From the NCBI GenBank assembly GCA_031376425.1, contig JANMDR010000284.1, positions 1-14,272 on the forward strand: a stretch of DNA of 14,272 nucleotides, written 5' to 3'. Under the pieces are notes generated by a model that worked only from the letters and a program-made list of their open reading frames with translations, was not told where the DNA came from and ran no database searches. Both the position numbers and the translations under genes were made by a program. Below, piece by piece: positions 1 to 7,021 of the stretch. Positions within the stretch are counted from its first letter, which is position 1. Every line of letters starts with the position of its first letter. The DNA comes from JANMDR01 sp031376425. GTDB lineage: Bacteria > Pseudomonadota > Gammaproteobacteria > Burkholderiales > Usitatibacteraceae.

Positions 1-892
1 CGTGACAGGCGAGGCAATTATTGGCTTTAGCGAGCGCATACGTTGCTGCATTGACATTATTGCCGGTGTTTGCGTTTGTTCCTACCGACGCTTGCGGCTT
101 GGTCGCGATCTTTGTATTGCTCGTGTTCGCAGAGGTATCAGTACCGCGCGTAGCACCAAATAAACGTTGCTGCTCGGCTAAATTACCGCTGGCATTGCGC
201 GCGTATTCCGGCAGATATGAACTCAACTTAGCCGCATCTTCGCAATTTTTTATGCACAGCACGTTTGTTACATCACCCTTGCCATTTATATCCCACAACG
301 CATCGTATTTCTTTAAACCGTTACGATTAGGCAAAAGTTGCTGCACCTGCGCGATATTGTTGTTTGACAGCACAAAATCAGCGGGCACTAGATCCGCCAA
401 ATGCAGCATATAGGCCGTTGCCGCATACACTTCATTTGTGGTGAGTGTTTTTGGTGCATTCCACGGCATAGCCCTATTAATATAATCCCATAAAGTTGAA
501 ATTTGCGAGAGTTTCATCATCGTGGTGCGCGGCGTGCCCTCGGTAAGCGCTTTAACTCGCCCTGTTTTAACATCCTCCGCTTTGGTGTTGCCAATTAAGG
601 ATGAGAAAACTTCATTAGACTCACCAAATGTGCCATGACAAGATGCGCATTTTGCTTCCCATACCTGCTCGCCCATGCGCACATTACCTTCCCCATTAGG
701 CAATCCTTTAAAATCTGGGCGCACATCAATGTCCCACGCGGCAATTTCGGCAGCTGTAGCTAGTCGCCCGATATTTTTATATAGAATTTCAGCATTTACT
801 TTCTGAGCATTTTTTTGTAGATTGGTTAACGGTCTTTGCGCCACGCTTTCCGCGCACAACAAGAGCAGCAAAATACTAAACAATTTGTACAT
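1..892 (-). CDS. soxD: SoxD, dihaem cytochrome c subunit of sulfane dehydrogenase (partial, runs off left edge)
   Basis: Electron-accepting subunit of periplasmic SoxCD, which oxidises protein-bound sulfane sulfur in the thiosulfate-oxidising Sox pathway. I translated 297 codons from the ATG at 892-890 to the window edge. The N-terminus is a short Sec signal (residues 1-19, hydrophobic LFSILLLLLC ending near SVAQ). A first c-type haem site CASCH lies at residues 82-86, and a second site CLACH at 293-297 is the last thing visible. Two widely spaced haems fit SoxD rather than the small monohaem SorB of sulfite dehydrogenases. A low-complexity Asn/Thr/Ala linker (about 250-285) precedes the second haem domain. 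The start overlaps the end of soxC by 17 nt in another frame, suggesting translational coupling. The C-terminus lies outside the window. Confidence 0.88.
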   Translation of the reverse strand, partial: MYKLFSILLLLLCAESVAQRPLTNLQKNAQKVNAEILYKNIGRLATAAEIAAWDIDVRPDFKGLPNGEGNVRMGEQVWEAKCASCHGTFGESNEVFSSLIGNTKAEDVKTGRVKALTEGTPRTTMMKLSQISTLWDYINRAMPWNAPKTLTTNEVYAATAYMLHLADLVPADFVLSNNNIAQVQQLLPNRNGLKKYDALWDINGKGDVTNVLCIKNCEDAAKLSSYLPEYARNASGNLAEQQRLFGATRGTDTSANTSNTKIATKPQASVGTNANTGNNVNAATYALAKANNCLACH

Positions 893-2288
893 TGCTCACC
901 TCACCATCATCGGCGACTTTCCATGTCTGAATCGCGTTGTTGTGGTATATCGAACGTACGCCACGCACTTGTCGTAACTGTTTGATTTTTGGCTGCACAT
1001 AACCAGTATCGTCCACAGCGCGGCTCTGGAGTAACGCGGGATTACCTTTCCACACCCACGGTGCGTTAAAGCGCGTTAGACATTTTGGCAAAACTGGCCC
1101 TTCAAGCTTTGCAGCTTGCCAATTATTACCACCGTCGGTACTGATATCAACACGCTTGATTTTTCCACGCCCACTCCACGCCAGTCCGGTGATGTTGTAA
1201 TAGCCACGGTCTAACAGGGTCTGCCCGCCTGAAGGAGAAGTGATTACCGACTTACATTCCTGAATACTGGTGTATTGGCGATGGCTGCCGTCTGGCATTA
1301 AATCAATGTAATGTAGGGCTTCGTCTTTCGTTGCCCAGGGCATATCGCCTACTTCGATACGACGCAGATATTTTACCCATGACACGCCCTGCAAACCAGG
1401 TGCCACAATCCGCAAAGGATAGCCATTTTCTGGGCGTAGCATTTCGCCATTCATGGCATAGGCCACCATACAATCATCTAGCGCACGCTCCATTGAAATA
1501 GTGCGCGTCATCGACGAGCCATCTGCACCTTCGACCAAAATATACTTACCCAGTTTTTTATCGTAGCCCGCAATATCGAGCAAGGTTGATAACAACACTC
1601 CCGTATATTCGCAACAGCTCAACATACCGTGGGTGTACTGGACTGTGGGCACGGCAACATTGCCCCATTCCATACCAGTATTCGCGCCGCACTCAATAAA
1701 ATGCATGCGCGAAACCGAGGGCAAGCGCATTAAATCATCCATGGTAAACACCATCGGATTTTTAACTAAACCATTAATCATCAACCGATGTTTTGATGGC
1801 TCAATATCCCACCATCCTTGATGATGCCGCTCAAAATGCAAGCCATTTGGGGTGATGATTCCAAACAACCCTTGTAGGGGCGTAAACGATACCGATGCCG
1901 CTGAAACCCGCGTCAATCCAGGGCTTTCACGACGCTGCAAATTACCTTCATGCTGTGAAGGCGAGCCATAGCCAGTCGCTGCAACAGGCTTACCTAGGCC
2001 AGTTGAATGCGCTGGGAGCGTAAGAATATTCTCATCCCCAAGCGTTTTATTTTCAGCATGCGCGCTAAATCCAAACGATCCGGCTACAGCCGCAACCGCA
2101 GCTGCGCTCGCGCCGCGTGCGCCATGCAGGGCATCACGTAAAAATTGGCGTCTACCCGCACTATCCTTTGTGCCGCTATCGCGAACCGCATCAGCGCTCA
2201 GGAAACTTTCTGGCGCACGTAATATACGGCCAGACAAACGGCCAGACGTTTTTTCATCGGCTTTAAAATCGATCGGTTTATGATCCAT
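876..2288 (-). CDS. soxC: SoxC, molybdenum subunit of sulfane dehydrogenase (sulfite oxidase family)
   Basis: Molybdopterin-binding catalytic subunit of SoxCD, which removes six electrons from SoxY-bound sulfane sulfur in the periplasm. The protein is 470 aa, a normal SoxC length. A twin-arginine signal is visible: RRQFL at residues 46-50, an Ala-rich hydrophobic stretch, and a likely cleavage after AHA at 76-78. This fits export of a folded cofactor protein. Cys200 in HFIECGANTG is the expected Mo ligand of the sulfite oxidase fold. LQGVSWVKYLRRIEVGD (299-315) is typical of SoxC, and residues from about 345 form the C-terminal Mo-co dimerisation domain. A GGGGAGT sequence about 10 nt upstream supports the ATG at 2288. 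soxD follows with overlap; the divergent ArsR gene lies upstream. No soxXYZAB gene is inside the window. Confidence 0.93.
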   Translation of the reverse strand: MDHKPIDFKADEKTSGRLSGRILRAPESFLSADAVRDSGTKDSAGRRQFLRDALHGARGASAAAVAAVAGSFGFSAHAENKTLGDENILTLPAHSTGLGKPVAATGYGSPSQHEGNLQRRESPGLTRVSAASVSFTPLQGLFGIITPNGLHFERHHQGWWDIEPSKHRLMINGLVKNPMVFTMDDLMRLPSVSRMHFIECGANTGMEWGNVAVPTVQYTHGMLSCCEYTGVLLSTLLDIAGYDKKLGKYILVEGADGSSMTRTISMERALDDCMVAYAMNGEMLRPENGYPLRIVAPGLQGVSWVKYLRRIEVGDMPWATKDEALHYIDLMPDGSHRQYTSIQECKSVITSPSGGQTLLDRGYYNITGLAWSGRGKIKRVDISTDGGNNWQAAKLEGPVLPKCLTRFNAPWVWKGNPALLQSRAVDDTGYVQPKIKQLRQVRGVRSIYHNNAIQTWKVADDGEVSNVQIV

Positions 2289-2320
2289 AAATATTGATAC
2301 TCCCCAAACACTTTACCAAA

Positions 2321-2362
2321 TATTAGCAACTCCTGATATTTAAATATTAGCATACTCTAATA
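2321..2362. promoter_or_regulatory. Two tandem imperfect palindromes, candidate operator of the ArsR-family regulator
   Basis: Site 1 (2321-2338) reads TATTAG-N6-CTGATA and site 2 (2345-2362) reads TATTAG-N6-CTAATA. The two starts are 24 bp apart. The left arms lie in an 11-bp exact direct repeat AAATATTAGCA at 2318-2328 and 2342-2352. Site 2 is a perfect 6-6-6 inverted repeat and site 1 has one mismatch. They sit between soxC and the regulator gene, within 75 bp of the soxC start. Dyad operators in AT-rich promoter DNA are usual for ArsR repressors. That this regulator binds here is inferred from position. Confidence 0.55.
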
Positions 2363-2433
2363 AATAAGGCTAAAAAATTTCACTGCTCAATGTACCGCTT
2401 ACCTCACGTACAATAAGCACAATATAAAACATA

Positions 2434-2451
2434 GGATAGTGGCTAATATCC
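2434..2451. promoter_or_regulatory. Inverted repeat over the regulator start, possible autoregulatory site
   Basis: GGATA-N8-TATCC (2434-2438 and 2447-2451) spans the GTG at 2439. It contains GCTAATAT (2442-2449), the exact complement of the ATATTAGC found in both upstream operator candidates. It could be a third contact site, but the spacing differs from the upstream pair, so this is tentative. Confidence 0.25.
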
Positions 2452-2855
2452 ACAGTGCCAATATGCCCACCACGAAAAAAATGCAACCTGCATTACTCGA
2501 AAAATCTGTAGACGATATGGATATTTTTGAGCTCCTAGGCAAGTCAGAAAATATTGAACAGGCCGCGTCCGCCATGCAAGCAATGGCACATCCGTTGCGC
2601 ATCAAAATTCTATGCGTACTCAATGGTGGCGAGCTGATGGTGCAGGACATTCTAGAAGCCGTCGGCACCACACAAAGCAATGTTTCTCAGCACTTGGCCA
2701 TATTGAAATCAAAAAACGTCATTACTTCGCGTAAAGAAGCCACTAAAGTTTTTTATCGCATTGATGACGCCAGAATTCTGCGCATGATCACCCTCACCCG
2801 TGATATTTTTTGTGGAATGAATGATGATTTTTCTGACGTTAACGAGAAAAAATAA
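2439..2855 (+). CDS. ArsR-family transcriptional repressor, persulfide-sensor (BigR/SqrR) type
   Basis: Winged-helix ArsR/SmtB repressor. The body AMAHPLRIKILCVLNGGE (from residue 49) leads into the recognition region TTQSNVSQHLAILKSKNVI (77-95) and the wing RKEATKVFYRI. Cys59 and Cys125 are 66 residues apart. This is the spacing of the sulfur-sensing pairs in SqrR (Cys41/Cys107) and BigR (Cys42/Cys108), and they sit in the same contexts (ILC before the HTH, FC at the end of the last helix). No CVC metal site is seen. I infer repression relieved by persulfide or sulfane sulfur, with divergent soxCD as the probable target. The start is uncertain: GTG at 2439 has AGGA only 2 nt away, and ATG at 2463 or 2481 is possible. 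The gene is followed after 2 nt by a threonine aldolase. Confidence 0.85.
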   Translation: MANIHSANMPTTKKMQPALLEKSVDDMDIFELLGKSENIEQAASAMQAMAHPLRIKILCVLNGGELMVQDILEAVGTTQSNVSQHLAILKSKNVITSRKEATKVFYRIDDARILRMITLTRDIFCGMNDDFSDVNEKK

Positions 2856-2857
2856 AA

Positions 2858-3907
2858 ATGGATTTTCGCTCTGATACCGTGACCAAAGCCAGCGCCGAAA
2901 TGCGCCAAGCTATGCACGACGCCGCTGTTGGCGATGATGTATATGGTGAAGACCCTACTGTAAATTCACTAGAATCAGGCATCGCCGAGGCCTTAGGCTA
3001 TGAAGCTGGGCTTTATGGCGTATCGGGCACACAAACGAATTTACTCGGTTTAATGGCGCATTGCCAGCGTGGCGACGAAGTGATCGTCGGCCAGCAGGCA
3101 CATACCTACAAATGGGAAGGCGGCGGAATGGCCGTGCTTGGAAGTATTCAGCCGCAACCAATATTGCAACAAGCTGATGGCACGATTGCGCTGGCCGACA
3201 TTGAAGCGGCGATCAAGCCTGACGATTTTCACTACGCAAAAACCAAATTAATTGCGCTAGAAAATACTTGGGGTGGCCGAGTCTTGCCACTAGCATATTT
3301 TCCAAAAATGAAAGCCCTTGCCAATGAGCGCGGCCTACTCACCCACTTAGATGGTGCGCGCTTGTTTAATGCGGCTATCGCCAACAATGTCGGCTTAAGT
3401 GGCTTAGCGCATGCACAAGTGATGGAAAACGCCCGCACTATTTGCGCCTCGTTTAATTCTGTATCTATCTGCCTTTCCAAAGGCTTAGGCGCACCAGTTG
3501 GTGCACTGCTTTTGGGTGATGCTGCATTTATTAAACGGGCTCGACGTTTACGAAAAATGATCGGTGGCGGCATGCGCCAAGCTGGTGTCATCGCGGCGGC
3601 TGGGCAATTTGCACTAGACAATAATCTGGTGCGCTTGAGCGATGACCATCGCCGCGCTACCCAATTAGCTGCGGCACTCACGCAGGCTAGTAATGGCAAA
3701 CTGTTAATTGAACCACCGCAAACTAATATAGTTTGGGCCAAACCCGCGCCAACAGACGCAGAAGCCCTATTTACATACCTTTACAGCCGAGGTGTAAAAG
3801 CAGGGGGGAAGCCAACGATCCAGCGTTGGGTACTACATATGGATATCAGCGATGATGATATAAGGGCTGCAACGGACGCGGTAGTAGACTTCTATCGGAC
3901 GCGATAG
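2858..3907 (+). CDS. ltaE: Low-specificity L-threonine aldolase (PLP-dependent)
   Basis: Cytosolic PLP enzyme that cleaves L-threonine and L-allo-threonine to glycine and acetaldehyde. The 349 aa match the usual family size. The N-terminus FRSDTVTKAS with GDDVYGEDPTVN (25-36) is the family signature. GVSGTQTN (54-61) forms the PLP phosphate region. HLDGARLFNA (163-172) includes Asp165 for the pyridine nitrogen. Lys208 in ICLSKGLGAPVG is the predicted Schiff-base lysine, and Arg-rich RARRLRKMIGGGMRQ (227-241) is typical. The ATG lies 2 nt after the regulator stop codon, without a strong ribosome-binding site of its own, so translation is probably coupled. Its link to sulfur sensing is unclear; beta-hydroxy amino acid turnover may simply have been captured in this transcript. 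Confidence 0.9.
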   Translation: MDFRSDTVTKASAEMRQAMHDAAVGDDVYGEDPTVNSLESGIAEALGYEAGLYGVSGTQTNLLGLMAHCQRGDEVIVGQQAHTYKWEGGGMAVLGSIQPQPILQQADGTIALADIEAAIKPDDFHYAKTKLIALENTWGGRVLPLAYFPKMKALANERGLLTHLDGARLFNAAIANNVGLSGLAHAQVMENARTICASFNSVSICLSKGLGAPVGALLLGDAAFIKRARRLRKMIGGGMRQAGVIAAAGQFALDNNLVRLSDDHRRATQLAAALTQASNGKLLIEPPQTNIVWAKPAPTDAEALFTYLYSRGVKAGGKPTIQRWVLHMDISDDDIRAATDAVVDFYRTR

Positions 3908-3911
3908 CACA

Positions 3912-3932
3912 AAAGAGTTGAACTAACTCTTT
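3912..3932. terminator. Weak stem-loop between convergent ltaE and DUF2834 genes
   Basis: AAAGAGTT and AACTCTTT form an 8-bp stem with a 5-nt loop, just after the ltaE stop and overlapping the stop codon of the minus-strand gene. Each side carries only three or four U-equivalents and the stem is AT-rich. It may be a weak bidirectional terminator; this is inferred from position and symmetry. Confidence 0.4.
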
Positions 3933-4258
3933 GCAATCGCGCCCTCTCGAAAGCCTAAGAACAGCGGCAGCGCAAACCCAAGACCAATGCCAAAACTAAG
4001 CAATACATAGGCAAATGGCCATTTCATGCCAACCCGCTTTGCTTCACGAAATACCCAAATAGAAAACACGACCGCACAAACATAGATATCAATCGTAACG
4101 GCAGTCGTAGCAGGGTTCACCAGCAGAGTACGTAGGTAAGTGCTAAAGGCAATGTCCTGACTAGCGATAAAATACTGAAGGTTAAATACCCATGTTGCAA
4201 CAAGACCAAGAATCGCCAGCGCAAAGTAGATGGTAGAAAATAGTTTGGTATTAGTCAT
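3923..4258 (-). CDS. DUF2834-type small integral membrane protein
   Basis: A 111-aa inner-membrane protein of unknown function. Three hydrophobic segments are clear: about 8-25 (IYFALAILGLVATWVF), 54-71 (AVTIDIYVCAVVFSIWVF) and 80-101 (WPFAYVLLSFGIGLGFALPLFL). The connection REAKRVGMKWPFAY and the end LPLFLGFRE match the DUF2834 pattern as I remember it. No catalytic residues are evident. The ATG is preceded on its own strand by two copies of AACCTACT rather than a purine-rich ribosome-binding site. A stem-loop at 4298-4324 separates it from the DUF2855 gene upstream, so it is probably transcribed separately. Confidence 0.75.
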   Translation of the reverse strand: MTNTKLFSTIYFALAILGLVATWVFNLQYFIASQDIAFSTYLRTLLVNPATTAVTIDIYVCAVVFSIWVFREAKRVGMKWPFAYVLLSFGIGLGFALPLFLGFREGAIAKS

Positions 4259-4297
4259 AGTAGGTTGCCATCAGTAGGTTAAAGGGCGCATGTGAAA

Positions 4298-4324
4298 AGA
4301 CCTTCTAATTTCAATAGAAGGTCT
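4298..4324 (-). terminator. Rho-independent-like terminator after the flavoprotein/DUF2855 operon
   Basis: A perfect 10-bp stem (AGACCTTCTA / TAGAAGGTCT) with a 7-nt loop. On the minus strand it ends in TCTTTTC, giving a short U run. It lies 80 bp after the DUF2855 stop codon and before the DUF2834 gene, where a terminator for the operon is expected. The U tract is short, so efficiency is uncertain. Confidence 0.6.
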
Positions 4325-4403
4325 AACTTGCAAACGATATTAGGCCATAAAAAAACTGCACTGCTGCGCAATTATCGGGATTCCACAAACTGCAATAAAT
4401 AAT

Positions 4404-5495
4404 CTACATCTCCACAATCAAACCCTGATCCGGCGCAATGCGCCCCGCACATACATTCGCATAAACATTAGCCAAACCATCCAAACCCTGAAGCTTGGTA
4501 AAAGTCAGCAAGCTCATACTTTTAATCGCGGATTCCCGCAAAAAAGCAGATGTTCTAGCGTTGAATTCTTCCACACCCCAATCCTTCATGCGCATTTGAA
4601 TATGCGCGGGCGCAAAGAAAAATTCACTACGTTCTGCGGTGCTTGTTTCAGCAAGCGCTGTTTCATCCCAGTGGGTAAGGCCAACATTAATACAGCGCAA
4701 CATATTATCGCCTAGGTGCGCGCGCAACTGCTTAAGAACTTGACCATTGCCGGACATATCGACTACGACCGTCGGAATACTTGCATCAATAGCATTCATA
4801 GAATCATAGCTTACTGTTTGCGCGTAAATGCCTAATTGGCTCACAAAATGACTATTCTTCTCCGAAGTTACCGCAACAACAGTTGGTGCAGACACGTCGG
4901 CCTGTATTGCGTAGCCTAGGCCAATACTGGTCTTGCTAGAAGCGCTTAAAATCACGATTTGCTTCGCATCAAAATATTTTTTATCCTGTAATAGGTCACC
5001 CAAACAAAAAGATGTTATATGCAATGGCCAAAGTAGCATGCGCACATCGTCCATTTTGCGGTCATAGCCCGGTTCTGCAAGCACACGTGTATAGCTGTTA
5101 TAACCGGGTGGCAGCATGGCGCGATGCATACCACCGTCAAACAAACGCATGGAAGTCATGCGTACCGGCAGCATCTTGAGGAATGTGGCAGGCGGAAAAT
5201 AGCCAAATAGGCGCTCGCCTACAGCTACTCCTGCCGTATTGGACACCACTACATCAGCAAATCCCCATACCGGCAAAATACCCCATTCTTGGGCATCTTT
5301 AAGTGGTGGAAAGAATTTCCAGTAACCCAGTTTATCGCCTAAAACGGCATAGGTGATATTGTTTGCCGTGATGGCGAACCGATCAATCTTAACTAAAATT
5401 TCGCCATCCGCGAGTACGGATGTCGCGCTCAGTGTTGCACTTTCCACGACCCGGTTTACTGCAAAATTATCCTTGCGAATTTGGAATTCCGACAT
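4404..5495 (-). CDS. DUF2855 family protein, MDR/quinone-reductase-like
   Basis: A 363-aa protein that I assign to DUF2855, a family without an assigned reaction. The N-terminal half resembles the GroES-like fold of medium-chain dehydrogenases (EILVKIDRFAITANNITYAVLGD at 32-54, GFADVV, VGERLFGYFPP at 92-102). A Rossmann-like segment follows (IVILSASSKTSIGLGYAI, 180-197), with SASSKTSIG replacing the usual glycine-rich loop; this is characteristic of DUF2855. No zinc-binding cysteine/histidine set is seen. An ATG at 5507 overlaps the flavoprotein stop by one base, but GGAG 6 nt before the ATG at 5495 makes the latter the better start. It probably acts with the flavoprotein on the same or successive substrate under TetR control. 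Oxidoreductase activity is inferred, not shown. Confidence 0.75.
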   Translation of the reverse strand: MSEFQIRKDNFAVNRVVESATLSATSVLADGEILVKIDRFAITANNITYAVLGDKLGYWKFFPPLKDAQEWGILPVWGFADVVVSNTAGVAVGERLFGYFPPATFLKMLPVRMTSMRLFDGGMHRAMLPPGYNSYTRVLAEPGYDRKMDDVRMLLWPLHITSFCLGDLLQDKKYFDAKQIVILSASSKTSIGLGYAIQADVSAPTVVAVTSEKNSHFVSQLGIYAQTVSYDSMNAIDASIPTVVVDMSGNGQVLKQLRAHLGDNMLRCINVGLTHWDETALAETSTAERSEFFFAPAHIQMRMKDWGVEEFNARTSAFLRESAIKSMSLLTFTKLQGLDGLANVYANVCAGRIAPDQGLIVEM

Positions 5496-5506
5496 GATCA
5501 TCTCCA

Positions 5507-6913
5507 TTAGGCCATCTGCGCAATAAACTTCTGCAAGTTTGCCATCGCTGGCATCACATTACCGCGCATACGCGCAATAATTGCCAGCTTTTCAGTATCG
5601 TCAGGGGTTACTTTCGCAATCATTTTCGTCACCGCATCCAAGCGGCTTTCAAAAAGCCACTTACCGATGCTCGGGTCTTGCGACCACGTATATTGGTTCA
5701 TCATTAGTGCAGCCATCATGCGCAGCCAATCGGTATCTAAATTAGGCAGGGGCACCACCGTACAAATTTTATTTTTAACCGCGTCACCATCATATTTGGC
5801 TTCCGCTTCAATATGGGCAATGAAGGCAGCACTAAAGACTGGTTGATATGAACGCACAGTTTGCGGTGTGATGGTATTGCCGTTAAAAATTGGCTTCATG
5901 GCTAAATTACTAATTGCGCTTGCGGAACAATCAATATGTAGATGCTCAGTACTCGTTGGAATACTGCCATTCACAAACACGATTTGATCTTTCTCAATGC
6001 GCGTCACGCGGCCAAGACGTATAACTTGCTTAATTTTACGCAGAGCAACTAATTCGGCATGACTAATGGTGGCACCGTGGAACATGCTGGGTCGAACGGA
6101 AGTATCGATGCGTAACAACACACCAGCAGCTTCGAGCCGGTCAAACAAATTTGTAACGGAATCGGCTTGCGCTGCAGCCTCAAATTGCGCAGCCAAGGCA
6201 CCAACGGTGTTGCCAAAAAACTCTTGTGTACCTTGAGTATTTTTACGGTCAAGCAACCATGCATCGCGCGGCATAATCCACTGAATTTTATCGGGATTAA
6301 CATTATTCTCCAGCAGCCATAGACAAGCATCAATACCGGTTTTACCACCACCAATAACCACATAGCCTGCTGGGGGTGATTTCACTTTTGGCAAGTTATT
6401 GAGAGGCATAAATTGAATTTCAGGCGCAATCGTAAAGCTAGGGGTGTGCGTAGACGGCACAGTGGTTTTCAAATAAGTGGCGTCAACCGTTTTTTTGTTC
6501 ACTTGTACCTGATGCATCTGGCCTGTGAGTTGCGATACAAATTTTCCATCACCTAAATAGTCGCACATTGGAAAATACTGAACCCGACCGCTAGGCAACA
6601 GCTTGTGGCGCATTATTTCATCAAAATAAGCACACACTTCTGCACCAGTTGCTAAGTCATTTAGTCCCTTATTCAACCCCACTTCATCTTTACGACCTTT
6701 ACTGAGCTCTACCGAGTTCACGCCATAAAAGGCGGAGGGCTGATGCAGAGTAACGAATGGATATGCCACATTCCAATGCCCACCCGGTTTTTGGTGTTTA
6801 TCGACGATGATGATCGTTGCGTTGGTCTCGGTGACTAGTGTATCTGCAAAGGCCATACCCACTGCACCGCTGCCAACAATCAAATAATCCGCTTGCAATT
6901 TACTGTCGCTCAT
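5507..6913 (-). CDS. FAD/NAD(P)-binding oxidoreductase (flavoprotein monooxygenase-like)
   Basis: A 468-aa cytosolic flavoprotein. The FAD Rossmann motif DYLIVGSGAVGMAFAD is at residues 9-24, followed by VDKHQKPGGHWNVAYPF (37-53), a GG-x-W stretch common in FMO-like and related flavoenzymes. A second dinucleotide motif YVVIGGGKTGIDACLWL (184-200) would bind NAD(P)H. I did not find the Baeyer-Villiger or FMO fingerprint FxGxxxHxxx(W/Y/F), so the reaction type is open. The ATG at 6913 is chosen because GGAG lies 6 nt upstream; an in-frame TTG at 6925 would consume that site. DUF2855 follows at once, and the divergent TetR gene with twin operators controls the promoter. Substrate unknown; possibly a hydrophobic xenobiotic or lipid-like compound. 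Confidence 0.8.
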   Translation of the reverse strand: MSDSKLQADYLIVGSGAVGMAFADTLVTETNATIIIVDKHQKPGGHWNVAYPFVTLHQPSAFYGVNSVELSKGRKDEVGLNKGLNDLATGAEVCAYFDEIMRHKLLPSGRVQYFPMCDYLGDGKFVSQLTGQMHQVQVNKKTVDATYLKTTVPSTHTPSFTIAPEIQFMPLNNLPKVKSPPAGYVVIGGGKTGIDACLWLLENNVNPDKIQWIMPRDAWLLDRKNTQGTQEFFGNTVGALAAQFEAAAQADSVTNLFDRLEAAGVLLRIDTSVRPSMFHGATISHAELVALRKIKQVIRLGRVTRIEKDQIVFVNGSIPTSTEHLHIDCSASAISNLAMKPIFNGNTITPQTVRSYQPVFSAAFIAHIEAEAKYDGDAVKNKICTVVPLPNLDTDWLRMMAALMMNQYTWSQDPSIGKWLFESRLDAVTKMIAKVTPDDTEKLAIIARMRGNVMPAMANLQKFIAQMA

Positions 6914-6950
6914 CGTTTTCTCCAAGAATATAGTGTGTTTAATTTAAGGG

Positions 6951-6965
6951 CATAACATTGTTATG
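6951..6965. promoter_or_regulatory. TetR-type operator O1
   Basis: A perfect 7-1-7 palindrome CATAACA-T-TGTTATG. It covers the expected transcription start of the leftward flavoprotein promoter, about 7 bp beyond the -10 box. It is identical to O2, including the central base. Confidence 0.8.
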
Positions 6966-6970
6966 ACGCC

Positions 6971-7000
6971 ATAATACATAACATTGTTATGATAAGTCAA
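6971..7000 (-). promoter_or_regulatory. Promoter of the flavoprotein/DUF2855 operon
   Basis: On the minus strand, TTGACT (complement of 6995-7000) and TATTAT (complement of 6971-6976) are separated by 18 bp. Both are close to sigma-70 consensus, five of six bases each. Operator O2 fits entirely in the spacer and O1 lies at +1, so a bound TetR repressor would block polymerase. Confidence 0.7.
6977..6991. promoter_or_regulatory. TetR-type operator O2
   Basis: A second exact copy of CATAACATTGTTATG, starting 26 bp from O1. It lies between the -35 and -10 of the leftward promoter and overlaps the -35 region of the rightward tetR promoter, consistent with joint repression and autoregulation. The upstream ATG in frame with tetR (6989) is part of this operator, which argues against it as a start. 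Confidence 0.8.
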
Positions 7001-7015
7001 GCATTCAAGTATAAT
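6987..7015 (+). promoter_or_regulatory. Promoter of the tetR gene, probably giving a leaderless mRNA
   Basis: A perfect -10 TATAAT at 7010-7015 with a 17-bp spacer to a weak -35 TTATGA at 6987-6992. Transcription would start near 7021-7023, at the ATG of 7022. The -35 overlaps operator O2. Confidence 0.6.
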
Positions 7016-7021
7016 TGCGTA

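Noticed and set aside
21..413. Open frame of 130 codons on the plus strand
   Set aside because: It lies opposite soxD, whose frame carries two haem motifs and continues unbroken from 892 to the edge. The plus-strand product is Ser/Ala/Leu-rich without a domain.
3232..3741. Minus-strand open frame of 169 codons opposite ltaE
   Set aside because: It is a shadow of a clear threonine aldolase with intact active-site residues.
4259..4280. Direct repeat AGTAGGTT x2 just upstream of the DUF2834 gene
   Set aside because: Two 8-mers 14 bp apart are not enough to call an operator, and they show no dyad symmetry.
4345..4372. Second terminator before the DUF2855 stop (T7 run on the minus strand)
   Set aside because: The sequence before the T run (GCGCAGCAGTGCAG) makes only a very short, poor stem. 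The stem at 4298-4324 is much better.
5507..6913. Classification of the flavoprotein as a Baeyer-Villiger monooxygenase
   Set aside because: The fingerprint FxGxxxHxxx(W/Y/F) was not found between the two dinucleotide motifs; the closest piece, FHGATISHAELV, lies well after the second motif and does not fit.
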